From NCBI RefSeq assembly GCF_047511655.1, contig NC_133401.1, forward strand, positions 15,780,001-15,844,000: 64,000 nt of DNA, written 5' to 3'. A program made the translations under genes and the position numbers. The notes beneath the pieces are model-generated. The model did not search any database and was not told where the DNA came from. It saw only the letters and a list, made by a program, of their open reading frames with translations. Source of the stretch: Castor canadensis. Its lineage: Eukaryota; Chordata; Mammalia; Rodentia; Castoridae. Of this stretch, positions 1 through 12,045 are shown piece by piece. The stretch's first letter is position 1. Each line of letters starts with the position of its first letter.

Positions 1-4
1 TTAA

Positions 5-115
5 GTTAGGTTTGGTGGTGACACCTGTAATACCAGTACTCAGGAGACTGAAGCAGAAAGATCATAAATTTAAGGTCAGTGAAACCCTGTCTCAAAAAAC
101 CAAAAGAAAAGATAA
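5..115 (+). mobile_element. B1 SINE (7SL-derived)
   Basis: Shows ggtggtgacacctgtaatac, then a degenerate agtactcaggagactgaagc box and an A-rich tail. Diverged. Confidence 0.75.
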
Positions 116-1790
116 CAAATCAAATTAAACACTAAGATGAAATTTTTAGAGGACAAAAGAAAAAAAAAAAAGGAAGAGCCAGACACATAAGTGGTATTAA
201 ATGACTGCTGTCATTCTTTACATTTGGTCAAGAAAAGGGAAAAAATGTATCCATTCTCTGATGAATGAGGTGACATATTAACGACAGAAATGAGAATCAA
301 CTCACCTGGAGTTTGGTCATTTTCTCCTCCTTTTTCTAGGGAAAGGCAGAGCCCTGAGAAGGTAGAACAGGGTAATGAAAAAGTCATGAGAGAAAGGAAA
401 ATGTATCTTTGTGTGAATTAGAGAAAGGTGTCCATTCCCCAATGGACACACACCTCCCAGGGAAAGGAGAGGCAGTGAAATGTGCCGGTTACAAGTGACT
501 TCTAGGGACAGAACGCCTATGTTCAGAATCTGGGGCTGCTGTGCACTCGCTGAGCACCGACACGATGGGAATGCTGGTGGAACTGATGAGGGAGTGCACA
601 GAGCTGTTACAACTCCACCAAGGCTCAGTGTTTCTGTGCAGCTGCAGAGAGGAAGGTACTGGTCTGCATCAAGAAACTGCCTTTCCAAGTGTATTCTGTA
701 TGACCTCTGCATGCAAAGATTACTGCCCTGGCCAGGAAAAGCCACCCTCAGCTCTGCAATGTCTGTAACACAGGCTTCTTACTACATTGGCTGCAGCAGT
801 AATGACATTTTGTTAGACAATGAGGCCTCCCTTAGGAAATGATAGCGGTTGGAAATGCCCTCCTTTAGCCAGAAGCTAACAGTACATTCATTTTCCCACA
901 TGGACACCAAAAAAAAAAAAAGGTGATGCTGATATAGTTCTCACTTTTAAACAAAAACTGGGACCCTCTGCCTCAATTTGAGCAGACTGCATTGGTGAGC
1001 AGTCTTGGGGTTCAGTGTGCTCATCTTCCACATAAAGCAGCTCGGTGCTGACCCTGGGGAGGGTCCGGAGACCAGGTATTTAACCTCCTGGGTTCTTCCT
1101 CAAGGTTTGCTAACTTATTCTGTTCTCAGGCAACTCAGGCAACTTGAGGCCATCTGTACAAGAGAAAGAACTCAAAAACAAACACAAACAAGCTACTCAT
1201 GAACTGAGGAAAAGCAGAGCCTTGTAGCACCCCCCTTGGAGAGAAGGCTGCTACTGGAGCAGGCCCTGCCCACTCCAGCCACAGCTGTGGACATCATGGG
1301 ATGTAGGCACAACTACTGAGAACAAGGGTTCACTTGGCTGTGTAATCAGCAATGAATGAGCCGAGTCTTCTCTCACTTATGCAATATTTACCAAGTGCCT
1401 TGTAAGGGAATCCAGTTCCCAGACGAATGCCAGACGAGAGTGTGCAGCACGTCCTTTGGGAGAACATGGGAGAGGTCCCCAAAGCTAGGCTTGATGAGGA
1501 CTTGGATGGACAATCTCACTGGAGGGTACGCAGCCTGCTCTTAGCCCTGCAGGATGGCAGAGTTACATTTACCATGCAAGAGAGGGAACTCATCAGAACA
1601 CTGAATCAGAATGAGAGTCACAGGGTACCTGCAGCAAAAAAAGAAGCAGAAAAGGTGGTGAAAAGCACAACCCAAACCATGTTCCTTGAGGAACTAACTT
1701 CCTCATTTAATCCTCACAGTGACCCAAGAGGCAGGAACAATCTGTACCTTTTTCATTCAGTGAGAATATACTAAGACATCAAAACTTTAA
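116..1790. other. Unassigned intergenic or intronic DNA
   Basis: No gene is recognised. An A-run lies at 166-174 and another at 910-922. Bases 1670-1775 resemble a reversed MIR fragment (tttaatcctcacagtgaccc). The ORFs here (for example 480-842 and 1427-1774 on the plus strand) have no recognisable domain and look like chance. Confidence 0.5.
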
Positions 1791-1994
1791 GGAGGCTGGG
1801 CACAGTATGCCTGTAATCCCAGCTAAAGGCGGAGGCAGGGAATCACAATCCCAAGCCAGCCTGGGCAAAAGCCCAAGGCCCTATCTGGAAAACAAACTAA
1901 AAGCCAAAGAACTGGGGGTGTGGCCAAAGTGGTAGAATGGTTGTCTAGCAAGAGCAAGGCCCTGAGTTTAATCCCCAGAACTGAAAAAAAAAAG
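1791..1994 (+). mobile_element. B1-ID dimeric SINE
   Basis: A B1 half (gctgggcacagtatgcctgt aatcccagc) is fused to a tRNA-like ID half (gtggccaaagtggtagaatg ... gagtttaatccccag) with an A-tail. The B1-ID fusion is a lineage marker used in the organism guess. Confidence 0.85.
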
Positions 1995-2497
1995 TTACTT
2001 GCTCATAATTATCCATTTAGCCAATAAAACAGCCAAGATCATTAGCCCACAGTCTGTGTTCTCCATCTGCAAGCTCCCTGGCTTCACTAGGGGTTCTTCA
2101 AAACAATATCCCCACCCAGGCCCCCACCCTGGATCTATTTGGAAGTGAGGATCTGGGAGTTGAAGAGTGTTTCTGAATCTCCACAGGGACCAAGAGTGCA
2201 GGGAGTACACCGCAAGTAAATTCAGGCAGTTTGCAAGTTGAGCCCGTGTACCTAATCACGAGGCCTTGCAGCCACACCAGGGAACTGCCAGGGAATGCAC
2301 AAGCCAGCGGCAGAGCAGGACCTGGGGCCCATGCCTATTCTATTGCAAGAGGCTCCTGGAACTGTCGCTAAGAGCAGCTATGGACACCTTTGCAAGCCCA
2401 CACTCAGGATGAAGGCTTGGCTTCAGACCTGCCTTGCTGGTTCTTTTAGACAGGGGCCCACTAACCATCCAAGGGACTCAGAATTAAAAATGAACTG

Positions 2498-2600
2498 TAG
2501 GCTGGAAGTGCAGCTCGGTGATAGAGCCCTTGCCTAACGTGCAAAGTCTTGGGTTCCATAGCAGGCACTGCAAATTCAATGAATGAATGAATAAAATAAG
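2498..2600 (+). mobile_element. ID-like SINE with (GAAT)n tail
   Basis: ggctggaagtgcagctcggt ... cctaacgtgcaaagtcttgg: diverged A and B box region of a tRNA-derived SINE, followed by a short gaatgaatgaat run. Bases 2601-3340 to the right hold no feature I can identify. Confidence 0.7.
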
Positions 2601-3344
2601 TGGCAGTTCTTGTTAAATTCACAAACAGCAGCCATCCTATAGAATGTTCCTATGTCTCTATCTGTTGAGCAGCACTGAAGTCTGGTGATGGTCCTGTTGG
2701 TTAAATCAGCAATGGCGGCCCTGTGCCTTTAGGATGAAGTTCAGATTCTTGGCATGCTTCCCTGTGCTCCGAAGTGGGAGGTGAGAAGCCTTAAACCTGG
2801 TCTGTCACAGGACAACCCACACAGCGGAGAGGGGCTTGAGAAGCAGTCATGGCCGCCTGTGTGAATGCTGCCCTGAAGCCTAGAGTCTTAGCCAGCCTCA
2901 CAGAAGGTCCATGATCCTCTGCTCATTCTCCCTGAGCCCTGTGGCCCCTACCAACTCCAGCTGTGAAAATCCTTTGACCTCAAAACAAAGGCCTGTGGGC
3001 CCTGCAAGTGCAGCTCCTTCCATCCCCCTTCCTTCTCTCCGGAGTTAGCAATGTTTTGTGTGTGTGAAGGGACAGAGAATGGAACAGTCTAGGCTTTGCA
3101 GGTCACACACTGCCTTCTGTTCAATACGGTTCTATTTCTTACAGTCCTATGAATGTAAAAACCACTCTCAGCTAGGGAGGGGACGTACAGAAACAAGTCA
3201 CAGGCTGTCCTAGACCCTTTCGCTCTCTAGCACTAGGCCTCCAAGCCCCCTGCTGCAGGACACCTGTACACGAGGTTTGCTGCAGCCTCATGAGCTGCTT
3301 TGGCGCTGTGCAACTAATGAGTGCAGAGGGCTGTGGTCCAGAGC

Positions 3345-3480
3345 CCGGCTGCAGAATCATGCTGCCATACTGAATCCTGACTCTGGCAGAGTGAACTTGT
3401 GCAAGCTAATTAACCTATCTGGACCTTTATATCTTTATCTGTAAAATGGAGACAAAAGTAGAGGAGTTAAGAGGAATAAA
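3345..3480 (+). mobile_element. MIR SINE
   Basis: tgaatcctgactctggcaga ... gcaagctaattaacctatct ... tatctgtaaaatggagaca: the MIR core and 3' part in sense orientation. Confidence 0.8.
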
Positions 3481-3562
3481 TGGGTTGGGGTGTGGCTCAG
3501 TGTTGCCTAGCATGTATGAGACTCTGCTTCCACCCCAGCACCATCAATCTTCAATCAATAAA
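3481..3562 (+). mobile_element. ID-like SINE
   Basis: gggttggggtgtggctcagt gttgcctagcatgtatgaga ending in ccagcaccatcaa. Diverged; abuts the MIR. Confidence 0.7.
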
Positions 3563-3625
3563 TCAATAAAGAAGATGAACAAATGAGATGAATGCACCAA
3601 AGCATTAGAAAGTTGGTGTTAGTGG

Positions 3626-3823
3626 GGCACTGGTGTGGCTCACAGCTATAATCCCAGCTACTCAGGAAGCAGAGATCAGGAGGATCACGGTTCGAAGCCA
3701 GCCAGGGCAAACAGTTTGTGAGGCCCTATCTTGAAAATACTCATCACAAGAAAGGGCTGGTGGAGTGGCTCAAGTGGTAGGCCCCGAGTTCAAGCACCGG
3801 TACCACAAAAAAAAAAAAAAAAA
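3626..3823 (+). mobile_element. B1-ID dimeric SINE
   Basis: A well-preserved dimer: the B1 half (ataatcccagctactcagga, gttcgaagccagccagggca), a short linker (atcacaagaaa), an ID half missing part of its middle (ggctggtggagtggctcaag tggtaggccccgagttcaag) and an A-tail at 3806-3822. Confidence 0.92.
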
Positions 3824-4059
3824 GCCTGGTGTTGTTCACAATAAACACCCAATAAATGTTAGCTATTGTTAGTGCCATCTGCATTTATTGTCACCATGAA
3901 ATAAACACAGAGCCCATACATTAGCCTTTGTTTGTTTCTAAGGAGTGAAACATTCTGAAAAATTAGTGGTTCTAACATCCCACCAAAACCGATTAGAGAT
4001 AGCAGGTGGGGGATATTTAAATTACTTATTTCTCTCACATCTATCTGTAGAAAACTTGA

Positions 4060-4577
4060 ATGCAAGTTGAAGATCCCTGTTTGCTGGTTAATGTCCAGAA
4101 TACATAAAGAACTCAAAAAGTTAAACAACAAAACAGTAAATAATCCAGTCAATAAATGGGACAATAAACTCAACAGCTCTCAAAGCAGCAATGGCCAATA
4201 AATCCATGAAGAAATGCTTAGCATCCTAAGCCATCAGAGAAACGCAAATCAAAGCAACACCGAGACTCCATCTCCTCCCAGTCAGAACGGTAATCATCAA
4301 GAACACAAACAACAAATACAGGTAAGGACTGCGGTCTGATCCAGTGTTGATGGGAGTGTAGGTTAGTCCAGCCACTATGGAAATCAGTTTGGCAGGTGCT
4401 TCATAAGCAGGTCTGCTATATGATCCTGCTACACCACTCCTGGGTATATAGCCACAAGAACCAAAGTCAGCATACGACAGAGACACCCCTACACTTGTGC
4501 TAACTGTGGTACTGTTCACAATATCCAAGTTACAGAATCATCTTGGTTACCCATGAATAGATGAATGGATAAAGGTG

Positions 4578-4630
<53 letters not shown>

Positions 4631-4680
4631 GGAGTACTACTTAGCCATAAAGAAGAATGAAATTGTCATTTGCAGGTTTA
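4060..4680 (+). mobile_element. Old L1 ORF2 3' fragment
   Basis: Plus-strand L1 signature near the end of ORF2: aagccatcagagaaacgcaa, ctatggaaatcagtttggca, ctgggtatatagccacaaga, and agccataaagaagaatgaaa after the CA repeat. Coding frames are decayed. Confidence 0.85.
4580..4628. repeat. (CA)n microsatellite
   Basis: About 24 uninterrupted CA units inside the L1 fragment. Likely polymorphic. Confidence 0.97.
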
Positions 4681-5154
4681 TCTTTATTTTGAATGAATAA
4701 ATGAATATTTTAAGTGAAAAAAGACATAAAAGGGGACTATTTGGAGAGGGGGACCAACAAGAAAGGGTAGGGGGAGAAGAGAAGGTGATGAGTGGGTCAC
4801 CTCATTTCATCTAATATGAAATACATTGGATACATGCATGAAAACGTCATAAAGAACCCATCACTGTGTACATTAATTTGTGGAATAGCTGTACCAACCA
4901 CCAAAAAGACACTGCATAACTCTGCTCTGCCCATCCCTGCACTGGGCAGCGGCACACCGAGAGCCCTAGAAGCCTGCAGCAGGGCGGAAGACAGAGGAGA
5001 GCCACCAGCAGAACAGTGCTGTGTTTGTCAGCACTGAGATGCAGTAACTCACATGCACATTCTGTGTTTTCTGATGGCATGGTCCAGCAACATCAATGAG
5101 GTCCAGTGGTTAACAGTACTGTGCTAGTCTTTGCATCCTCACTCGCCCTGTTGG

Positions 5155-5364
5155 TCACTGAGAGAAGAGTGCCAAGAAGCTATGTGGGTTTCTTAGCTCT
5201 TCTTTCAACTCTTTCCAGTTTTCTTCAAGTAGCTGCTGTTTTGTGATCACACTTAGGCCTATGATGCTCACTGGGTGACTGAGCGTTGGTGTGGTGTCTT
5301 TCACCATCTCTGCGAAGAGTCTTGGCGTGAGGTCTCCTGTCTCATGATATAGCCACTCCATCAT
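5155..5364 (-). other. Unrecognised 69-residue ORF
   Basis: A minus-strand ORF with protein-like composition (MMEWLYHETGDLTPRLFAEM at the start, KQQLLEENWKELKEELRNPH later). I do not recognise a family and see no splice sites or promoter. It may be a fragment of an old transposon or processed pseudogene, or chance. A SINE begins immediately at its 5' side. Confidence 0.3.
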
Positions 5365-5370
5365 GTAACT

Positions 5371-5703
5371 TTTTTTTTTTATCTGAACTTCGTTTTTGGA
5401 AGCACTGGGGGTTGAACTCAGGGCCTCTCACTTGCTATGCAAGTGCCCCATCACTTAAGCCATGCCCCCAGCACTTTTTGAATTATTTTTTATATAGGGT
5501 CTTGCACTTTTGCCCAGGCTAGCTTTACACCAGGATCCTCCTACCTAGACTCCTGAATAGCTGGAATTACAGGCATGACCCACCATCGCTGTTTTGTTTG
5601 TTTGAGATAGGGTTTGTTTTTGCCCAGGCTGCCCTTAAAGTACAATCTTATCTCTGACTCCCAATCACCTGGGTTTACAGGCATGCACCACTGCACCCAG
5701 CTC
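5371..5703 (-). mobile_element. ID-B1-B1 SINE cluster, minus strand
   Basis: ID reverse complement (gcactgggggttgaactcag ggcctctcac), then B1 reverse complement (ctgaatagctggaattacag), then a second B1 reverse complement (gcccaggctgcccttaaagt ... acaggcatgcaccactgcac). Confidence 0.85.
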
Positions 5704-6900
5704 ATCTTTTTAACGGTTAACCTACGTATCCTTACATCTAAAATTGGATTCTTTTACAATCTTGCCCTTTACCTTACTTATAATGCAGTTTAATTGATGC
5801 ATTTGTTCCATTCACATTTCATATAATCACTGATGCAGCTAGATTTTAATCTACCATGATTATTTTTGTTTGTTCTCACCTCATTGATTTGTTTCCCCTA
5901 TTACTCCTTTTCTGCCTTCTTTGGGTTATTTTAACTTTTTTTTGCTTTTTCACTCATTTTAATTTATCTATTAGCATTTGGCCGTATCTCCCGGGTTTTC
6001 GTTTGTTTTAGTGATTGTCTTAGGGTTGTGATGCACGTATTGATTTTTTTACAGTGTATTTAGTGTTACTGTTTTACTACAACTTGTAAAATTCAGAGGC
6101 CTTGCCATCACAGTTCCCTTTAACCTCCCCCTTTGTGTTTCAGTTGTATATACTCTTCTATAGATTAAAAAAAAAAAGTCTAGCCATGAAAGTTGTAATT
6201 TTGACTTTAAACAGCAATATAATATATTTTAAGATGCAACAGTATTTCATATTTATAAAAACACTAACTGCTCTACATGCTGCTTCTTCACTTCTGAACT
6301 TTTCATCTCATCTCCATCTGGCATCATTTCTGTTTGGCCTAAAGAACTGCCTTTGGTGTGTTTTCTGGCACAGGTATGACATGTTCCCCTTCATTTCCAA
6401 AAGAAATTTTCCCTGGATATAGAATTGTGGACTAATGATTTCTTTCTTAAAGCTGCTGTTCTGACATTTTCTGGCCTCCATGTTTTTTCCTGAGAAATTT
6501 GTAGACACCTAAATCACTTTCCTACCAGACAAGATGTGTCACTTTCATTAGCTGTGTTCAAGAGTTTTTGTTTAACTGTCAGGAGTTAGAATATAATGCA
6601 TCCAGAAGTGATTTTCATGGTATTTATTATATTTGGGCCTCTTGAATCTGTTCATTTAAGACTCTCATTAAATGTGAGCAGTTTTCAGCCAGTAGCACAC
6701 AAATATTCCTCTCTTCTTTTGAGACTCAATAACATGAATGTCACTGTTGGCACATGCCACATGTTCCTCCAGGTCTGCTAGTTTTTCAACGTTTTTTTCT
6801 GTTGCTCAGAGTACAATATTCGTATTCATCTATCTTCAAGTTCATTCATTCTTTCCTCTGTCGTCTCCCGTCTGCTAGTGAGTACACCAAATGAATTTTG
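5704..6900 (-). mobile_element. Old L1 relic, ORF1/5' region
   Basis: T-rich on the plus strand, with old L1 phrases in reverse orientation (ccctggatatagaattgtgg, cattttctggcctccatgtt). No surviving ORF. The subfamily cannot be fixed by eye. Confidence 0.65.
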
Positions 6901-7096
6901 TACTTCAGATACTGCATTTTTCATAAAACATTTTAATAATTTTATGGGAATTTAAGTCACACAAAGTATTTTCTCTAAGCATAACAGAATTAAGCTAAAA
7001 GTTTATATCAAAAAGATATCTATATGATCCCCAAACATCTGCAAATAAACAGCACATTTCTAAGCAACCAATGAAGTCAGTCACAAAAGTTAAGAG

Positions 7097-7190
7097 TGCC
7101 AGGGTGCAGCTCCACTGTAGAACACTTGCCAAGCACACCCAAATCCCTGGACTCACTCCCCAGAACAGGCAAAAAGTGGGGGGGAGCATA
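7097..7190 (+). mobile_element. ID-like SINE
   Basis: gtgccagggtgcagctccac tgtagaacacttgccaagca, ending ctcactccccagaaca. Diverged. Confidence 0.65.
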
Positions 7191-7404
7191 TTTTGAGTGG
7201 AATCAGAATAAAGATGCAACATATCAAAATGTATGCCACACTAATAAAGCAGACATTACAAAGAAATGTATAGCAATTGTGCACATATTAGGAAAGAAAT
7301 CTTAAATCAAAGGGCGAATTAAATCCAAAGCAAGCAGAACAAAAGCAAATGATAACCATAAAACAAGAATCAATGAAATTGAAAACACAAAAACACTACA
7401 CACA

Positions 7405-8345
7405 AAATCAGAGTTTGGCAAAATATGACTCATGGCCAGATTCAGCCCATTCCTTGTTTCTATACAAGCTGTAAGCTTAAGAATGGTTTTTACATTTTTA
7501 AATGTTTTGAAAAAAATCAAAAGAATGTTATTTTGTGATGTAAAAACTATTGCCTCATTCCAGATGAGAGGGGGCACTGCTGATTGGTGTCCTAGATTGG
7601 TCAGTGTGGCTAAATTGAGACACAGGTCATGCTTCCATCACAGTAAATGCATTGCAGTGGTGACAATGAGATCTGTAACATTTTGCTTAAGCTCATGGAT
7701 GAAAAGATGCAATGAGAAAAATGTTTCCTAGAAAAACTTGGTATTTATAAAGTGCTCTCTATAATTAATCTCCTAGGACTGAACAATAAATTGCTTCAGG
7801 AAATTAAATCCCACAGGTCCTCAGGACAACTGGATTAAGCATCTTTTAAAGAGGGCTATCCTGGAAGAAAAATCAACTTTAAAGGTGACCTTGATGTGCA
7901 GTAAAACCAACCAAAACATGTAAAATTATTAAATAATTCATTGACATTAAATAATTTTCCTAAAAAAAATGATGTAAAAATTATACAAAATTCAAATGTT
8001 AGCGGCCAGGTGCATTGCCTCATGCCTGTAATCCCAGTTACTGCAAGACATAGATAGGTCAATTGCAGTGCTAGGCTAGCCTAGACAAAAATCACAAGAA
8101 CCTACCTGAAAAACAACTAAAGCAAAAGAAAGGTTATGGGATATGCTCAAGGAGTAGAAAACCTACCTAGCAAGCAAGAGGCCTTGAGTTCAAACCCCAG
8201 TACCTAGAAAAAAAAAAAAAAATACACAGGGTTACTGGAACACCACCATGCTCATTTGTTCATGGGCTGCCCAAGGCTGCTGTGCATTACAGCAGCAGAG
8301 TTTTGACTGCGACAGAGACCACATGTGCCAATCTCACCTCTGTGT
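7405..8345 (+). mobile_element. hAT-Charlie DNA transposon, 5' noncoding part
   Basis: Shows the Charlie-type terminal stretch (gagtttggcaaaatatgact catggccagattcagccc, then aagaatggtttttacatttt). After an inserted SINE comes ctggaacaccaccatgctca tttgtt ... gactgcgacagagacc. A partly duplicated stretch (gatgtaaaaa(a/t)ttat at 7540 and 7970) may mean two overlapping elements. It leads into the transposase relic downstream. Confidence 0.7.
8004..8222 (+). mobile_element. B1-ID dimeric SINE inside the hAT element
   Basis: B1 half (ggccaggtgcattgcctcat gcctgtaatccc), ID half (atatgctcaaggagtagaaa acctacctagcaagc, gagttcaaaccccagtac) and an A-tail. It splits the transposon. Confidence 0.88.
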
Positions 8346-8472
8346 TGTTGTTAAGCACAGTACAAATCGCGTCAATCATGTTAAACACTGCTAACCAAAA
8401 ACAGCATTTCAAGTATCAAATGTGTTATGGTAGCCTAGTATTTTAATCTTTTTTTATCAGAAGGTATTAATC

Positions 8473-9630
8473 ATGCCAAAACAAGAAAAGAGCCAAAACA
8501 CAGAACTTGTCACACTTTTAAGGGATGGGGAAAGTGAGATATTTGATACTGAATCAGGTGGCAAAGTCTTTTGCTGCTGTGCAGTGACCACATAGTTAAG
8601 CTAAATGAATACAACACAGTCAACAGTGTCAGAATAAGTGCCCATCACAAATATTACCAATTCACATTAAATTCACAATGATCAGAAAAATGAGAAAATT
8701 TAAAATAAAATGAATGTCTCATCAGAGCAGAATTTCTTCACAAAAACAATGAAATTGAGACTGCACCCAAAGCAAGATTTGGATAGTCAGATGTTCAGCT
8801 TCTATTTCTAACTCAAGCAAGGGAAGAAATTTTCCAGGGATGAGCTCATTAAATCAGGTTTGATTGCCTCAAGCAAGGAAGTGTGTCCAGAGAAAATCAA
8901 TTTGTTTAATTTGACTCTGTGCAAGAGCAGTTGCTCTGAGAGCTGAGGACACAGGAATATTAAAACACAAGGGAAATGATGATAACGAGTTATGTCTGGC
9001 TTTTGATGATACCACAATGTTACTGATGCTACGTGGCTGTTGTTTATTCAAAGAGTCAAGGCCAAACTGGAAGTGACTGAAAAATAACCCTCTAGGAATA
9101 GTCTGTATAGAAGAACTACAGGTGAAACTATTTTTAAAGACGTTGAAAATAAACGCTAATTCAGAATAGCCCAAAGCAGTACAATCTACAAAAATGTGTT
9201 ATATGTTGAGATTGTGGGAGCAGAAATGGGGTGAGTTGCTCAGGTTTAGAAAGCTTGTTTTAAAGTGTGTTTAAAGTCTGTGGTGGTTCCCTGTGCACTG
9301 GGCCGGCAGGTATTCTGCTGGTAATATTGTGATCTATCATGTGCCACTGAACCAGCAGTGCAGGCAGTGAACTTCACTAACCCTCATGGACTTACCCATT
9401 GCCAGTGTTGTGAATTCTGTCAGATACAGAAGACTCCTGACTTGCCCTACCAGACAAGAGCCCAATGGCTGAGTGGCATAAAGTTTTATGATGATGTTTT
9501 TCCTCAGGACTGAGATTGAAATATCTCTGAATAAGAAGTGCTCTTGACCCCTATTAGCAAATACTGGATGGCTGTGGAAATTAGCATTAGCTGCAGAGTT
9601 GATAACATTTCTCAATGAATCTTAAAATTA
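8473..9630 (+). pseudogene. hAT-Charlie transposase relic
   Basis: Plus-strand conceptual translation across frames gives pieces of a hAT transposase of the type domesticated in GTF2IRD2 and ZBED5-like genes: MPKQEKSQNTELVT at the start, VCPEKINLFNLTLCK, FKDVENKR, a PCALGRQVFCW / CATEPAVQAVNFTNPHGLTH segment, and PDLPYQTRAQWLSG near the end. Many stops and frameshifts make it a dead copy. The family (Charlie) is inferred from these conserved phrases. It is inactive. Confidence 0.75.
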
Positions 9631-9989
9631 GACGGTAAAGCAGCACTTCTTTGTGAATATGAATTGTAGTAAAGCCATTTCAAAGATAACTAATGTGTAG
9701 ATGACAGGCCACACCCAGCTACTTTATCAATTTCAGCGCTGTCAGAAGTTAAAACAAGTCAGACCTCCATCCCCACACAAACTCGCAGACTATGTAATCT
9801 GAGCTGAATCTTCACAATCCTAGCAGTGTTTCACACCCATATCTAAGTGCAAGGGACTCCCCATGTCAAAAACCATTCCACTGTCCAACTGCAGTGTTCA
9901 ACTGAAGGGCTTCCTACCCCCCTACTGGAAGGGATTATTAAGAACTCAGTGACACATTAAAGACAAATGTCAAAAGAACCCATGAGAAG

Positions 9990-10400
9990 AATCCTCATGC
10001 TTTCTGCATTCATTTGTATTGCTGCTGTAACAAGTTACCACAAACCTAGTGGCTTTTTAAACCAATACAATTTATTCTTTTTCAGTTAGGGGGGGTCAGA
10101 AGTCTGAATCAGTTGCTAGGCTAAAGTCAAGATGTCAACAGATGTGTTCCTTCTAAGGCAGAATCCCTTTCCTAGCCATCCCCACCCTCTAGAGGATGCT
10201 GGAGTTCCTTGGCTTGTGGATGCACCACTTCAGTCTCTGCTTCCATCACCACATCACTTTCTCCCAACTTTGATCCTCCTCCTTCTCTCTTATCAGGATC
10301 CTTGTATAACACAGGGCTGGTCTACCCATCTCAAGAGTCATAACTTAATGCCTCCCATAAATCTCTTCTCCCATGTAAGGTACCATCCAAAGGCTCTGAG
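9990..10400 (-). mobile_element. MLT1-type MaLR LTR
   Basis: Reverse-orientation MLT1 pattern: ttgtattgctgctgtaacaa gttaccacaaacc, ggtcagaagtctgaatcagt, ccttgtataac, and catgtaaggtaccatc. A solo LTR of an ancient endogenous element with no internal genes. Bases 9700-9989 to the left are unassigned. Confidence 0.75.
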
Positions 10401-10413
10401 AATTAGGATGTTG

Positions 10414-10800
10414 GGTTAGTCAGACCTTTCACAGCTGTGATAAATAACTGAAAAAATTTAAAGAAGGAAAGATTTACTTTGGCTCACAGTTTCAGAGGTT
10501 TCAGACCATGGTTGGCTGGCTCCATTGTTCTGGGGCTGTGGTGAAGCACAGCACCATGGTAGGAGGGCAGGGCACAGCAGGGCTGCTCACCTCATGGTAG
10601 ATGGAAAGCAACTGAGACAGATAAGAAGAGGTCAACACAAGATACACCCTTCAAAGCCACGCCTCCAGTGACGTACTTCCTGCACCCAGGCCCCACCTTC
10701 TACAGATCTACCACCTTCCAAGAGTCTATTCAAATTCTGAATCCATCAATGGATTAAAGAATTGATTAGGTCAGAGTCCTCATGATCTAACAGACACACA
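10414..10800 (-). mobile_element. MaLR-family LTR (THE1-like)
   Basis: Reverse-orientation MaLR LTR: gttagtcagacctttcacag ctgtgataaat, ttactttggctcacagtttc, ctgctcacctcatggtagat, tccagtgacgtacttcctgc. It directly abuts the MLT1 LTR. Related copies lie at 29.5, 49.1 and 61.4 kb. Confidence 0.75.
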
Positions 10801-11289
10801 TAGAGGTATGCTTTACCAACCTCCTAGGCATCTTTCAATCCCATCAGGTTGATGATCAAAACTGACCATCCTGGAAGTGCAAGCCATACCCAGCCTACCA
10901 TATCTTTCAAATCACTAATGTTCCATGGACTACTATCATGGCTTGGTAGTATTTATTTGTTTTAAAAGTCACTTTTCAAAAATAAAATACAAAAAATGTC
11001 ATTACAAATCAGAATAACATATGAACATTTGAATTTTGATGAAGAAATCGTAACTTTGAACTTCAATTAACTTAAATGTTAATCCCAAAAGAAAATTCCA
11101 GTCTTCTCACCAGTCTTCTCATTACTCTGTATTACAAAAAAAAAAAAAAATTGTACTCAGTAGTTATACACTGAAGTCTGTCAATAAAAGGTTTCTCTCC
11201 TATTATACAAATATTTAAGTAGTATCATTGATTTTGCCAACTGAGTGGAAAAGCTGAAATATTACAGTCTGAGCCTTTAAAGAAAGATT

Positions 11290-11400
11290 TTGCTCAGCTG
11301 GCGAAGTGGCTCAAGTGGTAAAGTACCTGCCTAGCATTTGTGAGGTCCTGAGTTCAAACCCCAGTGCCATCAAAAAAAAAAGCAAGCAAGCAGTAAGCAT
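11290..11400 (+). mobile_element. ID-like SINE
   Basis: gctggcgaagtggctcaagt ggtaaagtacctgcctagca, gagttcaaaccccagtgcca, then an A-tail. Confidence 0.9.
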
Positions 11401-11563
11401 TTTTTAAAAAGAAAGAAAAATTTTGCTGACCCCTGAACAATATCAATTTTTTAAAAGCCACAGGAAATTCTTTGAAAAAAATCAACAAAAAATAAATTTC
11501 TAATCAGACTGACAAAGAATGAAAGAGAAATGACACAAATTACCAAAAGTGAGAATGGAAGAA

Positions 11564-11640
11564 TGGGGTGGAGGTGTAGTTCAGTGGTACAGTGTATGAT
11601 TATCAGGCCCTGGGTTCAATCCCCAGAATTCCAAAAAACA
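11564..11640 (+). mobile_element. ID-like SINE
   Basis: ggggtggaggtgtagttcag tggtacagtgtatgattatc, then ggttcaatccccagaattcc. Confidence 0.75.
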
Positions 11641-11932
11641 TTTTAATGAATATAAGGAGGAATATCATTACAGACTCAACAAATATTAAAAGAATAAGTT
11701 TACATTCATGAGTTCAATGTGGTATATGAAATAGTCTAATACCTTGACACAAAACACTAAATACTAAATGGAGAAGCAATATATTCTTGAATTTAAACAT
11801 CCAATATTGTTAAAATATCAGGTCTTCCTAAACTAATCTACAAATTCAATGCAATTCCAATTAAAATCACAGCAGGGTTTTTTTTTTGGGGGGGGGGTAG
11901 ATAAGGATAAGCTGATTTTAAATTTTCTATGG

Positions 11933-12045
11933 GCCCAGGTGTGGTAGTGCACCTGGGTAATCCCAGAACTCTGAAGGCTGAGGCAGGAGGACCTCAAGTT
12001 CAAGGCTAGCCTGGGTTACATAGGAAACTCTGTCTCAAAACATTT
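11933..12045 (+). mobile_element. B1 SINE
   Basis: cccaggtgtggtagtgcacc tgggtaatcccagaactctg, ending aaactctgtctcaaaa. Confidence 0.85.

Noticed and set aside
317-842. Overlapping ORFs of 142 (minus) and 120 (plus) residues
   Set aside because: No domain, no splice signals, and open in both directions; they look like chance.
1427-1774. Plus-strand ORF of 115 residues
   Set aside because: No recognised family, and its end overlaps MIR-like repeat sequence.
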